Shown here: one piece after another, positions 60,382 to 64,000 of the stretch
How the letters are laid out: each line of letters opens with the position of its first letter
Numbering within the stretch: the first letter of the stretch is position 1
NCBI GenBank assembly: GCA_965216205.1
Contig: OZ244139.1
Coordinates: forward strand, 4,092,001-4,156,000
DNA: 64,000 bases
Reading direction: 5' to 3'
Source of the DNA: CADEDH01 sp965216205
GTDB taxonomy: Bacteria; Actinomycetota; Acidimicrobiia; Acidimicrobiales; SZUA-35
Translations under genes and position numbers: made by a program
Notes under the pieces: model-generated
What the model saw: the letters and a program-made list of their open reading frames with translations, nothing else
Told to the model about the DNA's origin: nothing
Database searches by the model: none

Positions 60382-62421
60382 TCAACCGCTGCGGCCGTAG
60401 AGCTCCCAGCTCCACAGGCGGCCGACCAGGAGATCGATCCCAGCGGTCAGGTGGCGGCGATACGTCGAGAACGCCATACCGAGCACCTCGGCCGCCGCCT
60501 CCTGCGTGACCGCGCCGTGGAAGAAGGTTCGATCGAGAGCTCGCCGGGCGCGGTCGGTTCTCGGATGGTCGTCGAGCTCGTCGAACGCCGCCCGCAGCGT
60601 CTCGACGAGCGCATCGGGTCCGTCGTGACCGGCCACGTCGCGCACCACCCGGGACTGCACGAGCGGGTTGTCGCCGAGCTTGTCGGGCCGGCTGACCCCC
60701 CGCAGCGCCGACCGCACCGCGTCGGCGAACGCCGATTCGTCGAGCGCTGTCAGCACGGGGGCGTCGTCGACGGCCGGCGCGAACGCTGCCCCGTCCTCCA
60801 AGGCCACCATCCGGTCCAGCCACGGTCCGCGCGGCACCTCGCGCCAGTCGTGCTCGTAGACGACCATCGCGGCATCGCCGACCACGTGCTCGGCGTCGAC
60901 CACCGGATGAAAATCGACGTAGTCCATCATCGGCTTGAACGAGCCCGACCGGGGCTTGACCACGTAGTCGAGGCAGAGCCCGTCGGCGGCGAGCCACCGT
61001 CGGGTCGACAACACCGAGACCGCGTTGTACGTGGGCGACGGCGGCAGTGAGCCCGCCTTCCGGTCGCAGACGAAGCGCGACAGTCCGACCTTCTCGCCCT
61101 TCCTTGGCCCACCCCGCTGGAGGACCCGCCGCCAGATCACCTCCACGGTGGGGTCGGCCGCCAGGTCGGCATCCGTCGGGTCGTCGAGCTCGAGCCAGGT
61201 CACGAACCCGATCACCTCGTCGCCTTCCCGCAGTACGGCGAAGCCGCCAGGTTGATGCTTCAGCCAGTGATCGAGCGCCGGCACGCTGGCGGGGCCGTAG
61301 GAGGCGGCGACGAGCTCGGCCAGCGCCTCGCGATCGCCGTCGGACACGCCGGTGATCTCCGAGTGACCGAACGTCGACCAGTCCCAGGCCGAGCGCAGCA
61401 TCGAACCTCGCCGGTGGAGGAAGAGGTAGTCGGCGGCCCCCCGGTCCGGGTCCTGACCGATCCGAACCGGATCGAGCACATGGTTCCGCACCGCGTTCTT
61501 GGCCGTCGAGTACCGGTCGGGGTCGTTGTGGAACAGGTCGGCCTCCAGCACCTCGCGGGCGAGATCGTGGGGGCAGAGGCCACCCGGGATCCGGTCGATC
61601 CACGAACGAGCCGCCAACCAGTCGAAGAGCTGATCGGCCAGGCCAGGCTCGGCGATGTCGCGGAGCAAGCTCCTCGTCGTGCGCCGCGCGATCGCTGCCA
61701 CTTCGACCGCGAGCCGGTGTTGCTCGTCGGGCGCATCGCCGACGATCCGGTTGAGCAGAGCGGCAACCAGATCCGGAGCCTCATCGAGCGTGTCGGGGAC
61801 GACTCCAGCGTCGGTCGAAGCCCCGGTGAGCGCCTCGGCCAGGAGGCGAAGCGCCAGCGGATGCCCATGACCGAGCTCCGCCGCCTTCGGCACGAGATCA
61901 GCGGGCAACCCGGTCGCGGTCAGCAGCCGTCGCCCGTCGTCGCCCGACAGGCCGCGGAGCGGGACGAGCTGCAACAGTGCCGACCACGCGGGATCCGAGC
62001 GCCACTCGGGATCGGGTGGGCGTCGCGAGCCGATCAGCACCAGCGATCCTGACGGCAGCAGCGCCAGCACGTCGTTGCGCAGCCAGCGCTCGACAGCAGA
62101 CGATGGTTCCAGCGTGTCGAGAACGACGACCGCCCGTTCGTCCGCCGGGCAACGCCGGAGCTCGTCGAGCATGGCGGCGGTGCAGGCCCGACCGTCGGCC
62201 TCGCCGGAGCGGAAGTCGGCGGCGCCAACGGTGCGCCCCGCCCGCTCAGCACAGCCGGCGAGTACCGAGAGGAGGTGGGTCTTACCGATCCCGCCAGGGC
62301 CGAAGATCCACCAGACCTGGGCCTGGTCGGTGTGGACGATCGACTCGAACGCGGCGATCTCGCATCGACGGCCGATGAAGTCGCGATGAGCCACCGCTAA
62401 CGCATCGTCATACAGGCTCAT
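60382..62421 (-). CDS. P-loop NTPase (STAND/AAA-like) with C-terminal helix-turn-helix
   Basis: The 679-residue protein has a Walker A motif FGPGGIGKTHLL (residues 40-51) and a probable Walker B AVVVLDTLEP at about residue 95. A sensor-like LLIGSRRPPD/LRGLSGDDGRRLL region follows, then a helical part. A GNAT-like segment lies at about residues 330-540 (LKHQPGGFAVLREGDEVIGF). A C-terminal helix-turn-helix begins near residue 635 (TQEAAAEVLGMAFSTYRRHL). The layout is that of a signal-transduction ATPase that binds DNA. Start ATG at 62421. It is divergent from the FAD oxidoreductase gene 2, its likely target. Confidence 0.72.
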   Translation of the reverse strand: MSLYDDALAVAHRDFIGRRCEIAAFESIVHTDQAQVWWIFGPGGIGKTHLLSVLAGCAERAGRTVGAADFRSGEADGRACTAAMLDELRRCPADERAVVVLDTLEPSSAVERWLRNDVLALLPSGSLVLIGSRRPPDPEWRSDPAWSALLQLVPLRGLSGDDGRRLLTATGLPADLVPKAAELGHGHPLALRLLAEALTGASTDAGVVPDTLDEAPDLVAALLNRIVGDAPDEQHRLAVEVAAIARRTTRSLLRDIAEPGLADQLFDWLAARSWIDRIPGGLCPHDLAREVLEADLFHNDPDRYSTAKNAVRNHVLDPVRIGQDPDRGAADYLFLHRRGSMLRSAWDWSTFGHSEITGVSDGDREALAELVAASYGPASVPALDHWLKHQPGGFAVLREGDEVIGFVTWLELDDPTDADLAADPTVEVIWRRVLQRGGPRKGEKVGLSRFVCDRKAGSLPPSPTYNAVSVLSTRRWLAADGLCLDYVVKPRSGSFKPMMDYVDFHPVVDAEHVVGDAAMVVYEHDWREVPRGPWLDRMVALEDGAAFAPAVDDAPVLTALDESAFADAVRSALRGVSRPDKLGDNPLVQSRVVRDVAGHDGPDALVETLRAAFDELDDHPRTDRARRALDRTFFHGAVTQEAAAEVLGMAFSTYRRHLTAGIDLLVGRLWSWELYGRSG

Positions 62422-62611
62422 GGTCGAAGCGTAGGTGACCTCGCTCCCACCGGGCCCGATCGAATCAGCGTGCCGTCGGTCACGACACCGGCGATGGCAA
62501 ACGCAGGAGTTGGACAGTTTCTGGTCTGGTGAGTGAGCACCGATTCCCCCGAACGTGATCCGTATCGAGAGGCCGAACCGAGTGACGGCCTCACCAGACG
62601 GAGGGAATCCA
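62422..62611. promoter_or_regulatory. Divergent intergenic region between NTPase and FAD oxidoreductase 2
   Basis: This 190-bp divergent region must hold both promoters. A purine-rich CGGAGGG lies eight to fifteen bases before the rightward ATG. I see no strong palindrome. Confidence 0.4.
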
Positions 62612-64000
62612 ATGGCTGACATCATCGTGATCGGCAGCGGCATGGCCGGCAGCGTGGCCGCTCTGCTACTGACCAGAGACGGGCATTCCGTGACCGTGCT
62701 CGACCGCGACCCGGGACCGCTCCCGACCGACGTCGAAGACGCATGGCAATCGTGGAATCGGCGGTCGGTCGGCCAGTTCCGGATGCCCCACATGCTGCTG
62801 CCGCGGGGGACATCGATCCTGCTCGACGAGTTGCCAGAGGTCGTCGCTCGTTTCGAGCTCGTCGGTGGCCTCAACGTCAACGCCCTCGACGTCTACCAGC
62901 CGCCAGGCAACTCAGAAGCGAGTCGACCCGAGCTCGCCGGCGATCGGCGCTTCGACATGCTGGCCGGCCGCCGGACCACACTCGAATGGGTCGTGGCGGC
63001 GAGCGTCGAAGCCGAGCCGCTGGCAACGGTTCGGCGGGGGGTCGCCGTTCGAGGCCTCCTCGCCGGTCCGGAGATCGTCGCTGGCACACCCCATGTGGCC
63101 GGTGTCCGACTCGAGGACGGGGAGGAGATCCCCGCCGACCTGGTGGTCGACGCGACGGGCAGGAACTCGCCGACGCTGCGATGGCTCGCCGAGCTCGGCG
63201 GGAGGGCTCCGATCGAGGCGAGTGAAGACAGCGGGTTCGCCTACTACGGCCGGTTCTACCGGTCGGCCGACGGATCGGTTCCCGAGTTCCGGGCCCCGGT
63301 GCTCACCCCCATCGGGAGCATCTCGCTCCTGACCATCCCGTCCGACAACGGGACCTGGTCGACGATGGTGTATGCCGCTTCGGACGACGAGCCACTCCGA
63401 CGGCTCCGGGAACCGGACGTCTTCGACGCGGTCGTTCGGGCTTGTCCGCGCCACGCCCACTGGCTCGACGGTGAGCCCATCAGCGACCTGTCGTGGATGT
63501 TCGGTGTCAGCGACCGGAAGCGGACGTTCGCGGTCGACGGCGAGCCGGTGGTGACCGGCCTGGCGCCGATCGGCGACGCCGTGGCCTGCTCGAACCCCTC
63601 GCTCGGTCGGGGAATGTCGTTCGCCTTCCTCCACGCCACCGTGCTGCGCGACGTGGTGCGGAAGCACCTCGACGACGGTCTCGAGCTCGCCCGGGAGCTG
63701 GCCCGGCGGACCGAGTCGGAGCTCGGACCGTGGTTCGAGGCCACCCGGCAGATCGACCGGGCGAGGATCGCCGAGATCCGGGCGATCGCCCGCGGCGAGG
63801 AGGTGGAGGAGACACCGTTGGGCCAGATCGTCGCCGCCCTCGCCACAGCGGCCCAGGTCGACCTGACCGCGGCGCGGGCCTGGTCGGAGATCATCGGCTG
63901 CCTCACCCCGGCCGACGAGGTCGTGGCCCGGGAGGGCCTCCTCGACCACGTCATCGCCGTTGCCGCCTCGGTGCCCGCCCCCGTCCTCGGCCCCGATCGC
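62612..64000 (+). CDS. FAD-dependent oxidoreductase, paralogue 2 (3' end just outside window)
   Basis: 463 residues are visible; comparison with the copy at 4041 suggests fewer than ten residues are missing. The N-terminal dinucleotide motif is IIVIGSGMAGSVAALLLTRD, followed by VLDRDPGPLP. DATGRNSPTLRWLAELGG and GDAVACSNPSLGRGMSFAF correspond residue for residue to the other copy. CGGAGGG upstream supports the ATG at 62612. The two paralogues lie at opposite ends of the window, and the surrounding genes differ. The substrate is unknown. Confidence 0.85.
   Translation, partial: MADIIVIGSGMAGSVAALLLTRDGHSVTVLDRDPGPLPTDVEDAWQSWNRRSVGQFRMPHMLLPRGTSILLDELPEVVARFELVGGLNVNALDVYQPPGNSEASRPELAGDRRFDMLAGRRTTLEWVVAASVEAEPLATVRRGVAVRGLLAGPEIVAGTPHVAGVRLEDGEEIPADLVVDATGRNSPTLRWLAELGGRAPIEASEDSGFAYYGRFYRSADGSVPEFRAPVLTPIGSISLLTIPSDNGTWSTMVYAASDDEPLRRLREPDVFDAVVRACPRHAHWLDGEPISDLSWMFGVSDRKRTFAVDGEPVVTGLAPIGDAVACSNPSLGRGMSFAFLHATVLRDVVRKHLDDGLELARELARRTESELGPWFEATRQIDRARIAEIRAIARGEEVEETPLGQIVAALATAAQVDLTAARAWSEIIGCLTPADEVVAREGLLDHVIAVAASVPAPVLGPDR

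Noticed and set aside
1..64000. tRNA or rRNA genes
   Set aside because: No cloverleaf with anticodon and T-loop, and no rRNA-like sequence, was found by eye; a covariance search would be decisive.

Overview
The window is a stretch of high-GC actinobacterial chromosome. Several features together suggest a member of the Acidimicrobiia (Ilumatobacter/Iamia-like), although no marker in the window settles this. They are a DUF222/HNH (13E12-type) gene with its small winged-helix partner, a short archaeal/eukaryotic-type prolyl-tRNA synthetase, a luciferase-like F420-type oxidoreductase, a CGNR zinc-finger regulator, and repeated TANNNT boxes 6-8 nt upstream of start codons, as expected of leaderless transcripts. 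I found no rRNA, tRNA, CRISPR array or phage module.

Positions 1-8.5 kb hold metabolic and small stress genes: the C-terminus of an MttB-like methyltransferase, the HNH pair, two kinase-fold (APH) phosphotransferases, a FAD-dependent oxidoreductase, RidA, two VOC genes (one truncated), YjbR and an HxlR regulator. Positions 8.5-24 kb are accessory and partly decayed. This part has an IS110 element with a long structured leader, two families of dispersed hairpin repeats, a chimeric LD-carboxypeptidase, a frameshifted thioesterase, a truncated MFS exporter and remnants of a secreted protein. They lie among intact genes: endonuclease V, a haloalkane dehalogenase operon with a fused GAF/ATPase/receiver/LuxR regulator, proS, a CGNR regulator and a methyltransferase.

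Positions 24-48.8 kb carry metG, an acyl-CoA dehydrogenase under an HxlR regulator, a 1032-residue translocase-HEAT-cyclic-nucleotide-binding protein, a PHP phosphatase cluster, a MocR regulator, a GGDEF-EAL enzyme, a membrane acyltransferase, a secreted metallopeptidase, an ArsR/SRPBCC pair, an exact 62-bp tandem repeat array, and an AraC-nitrilase pair. At 48.9-51.4 kb two citrate synthase genes are divergent around a palindromic operator, and one of them carries an N-terminal DNA-binding domain.

Positions 52-59.3 kb are a histidine-utilisation locus: IclR regulator and hutH leftward; hutU, a peptide-deformylase-like gene, hutF and hutI rightward. No HutG-type N-formylglutamate deformylase is present. 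The deformylase-fold gene sits exactly where that activity is needed, and this is the most interesting hypothesis in the window. The right end has an alpha/beta hydrolase, a P-loop NTPase with a C-terminal helix-turn-helix, and a close paralogue of the FAD-dependent oxidoreductase found near the left end.
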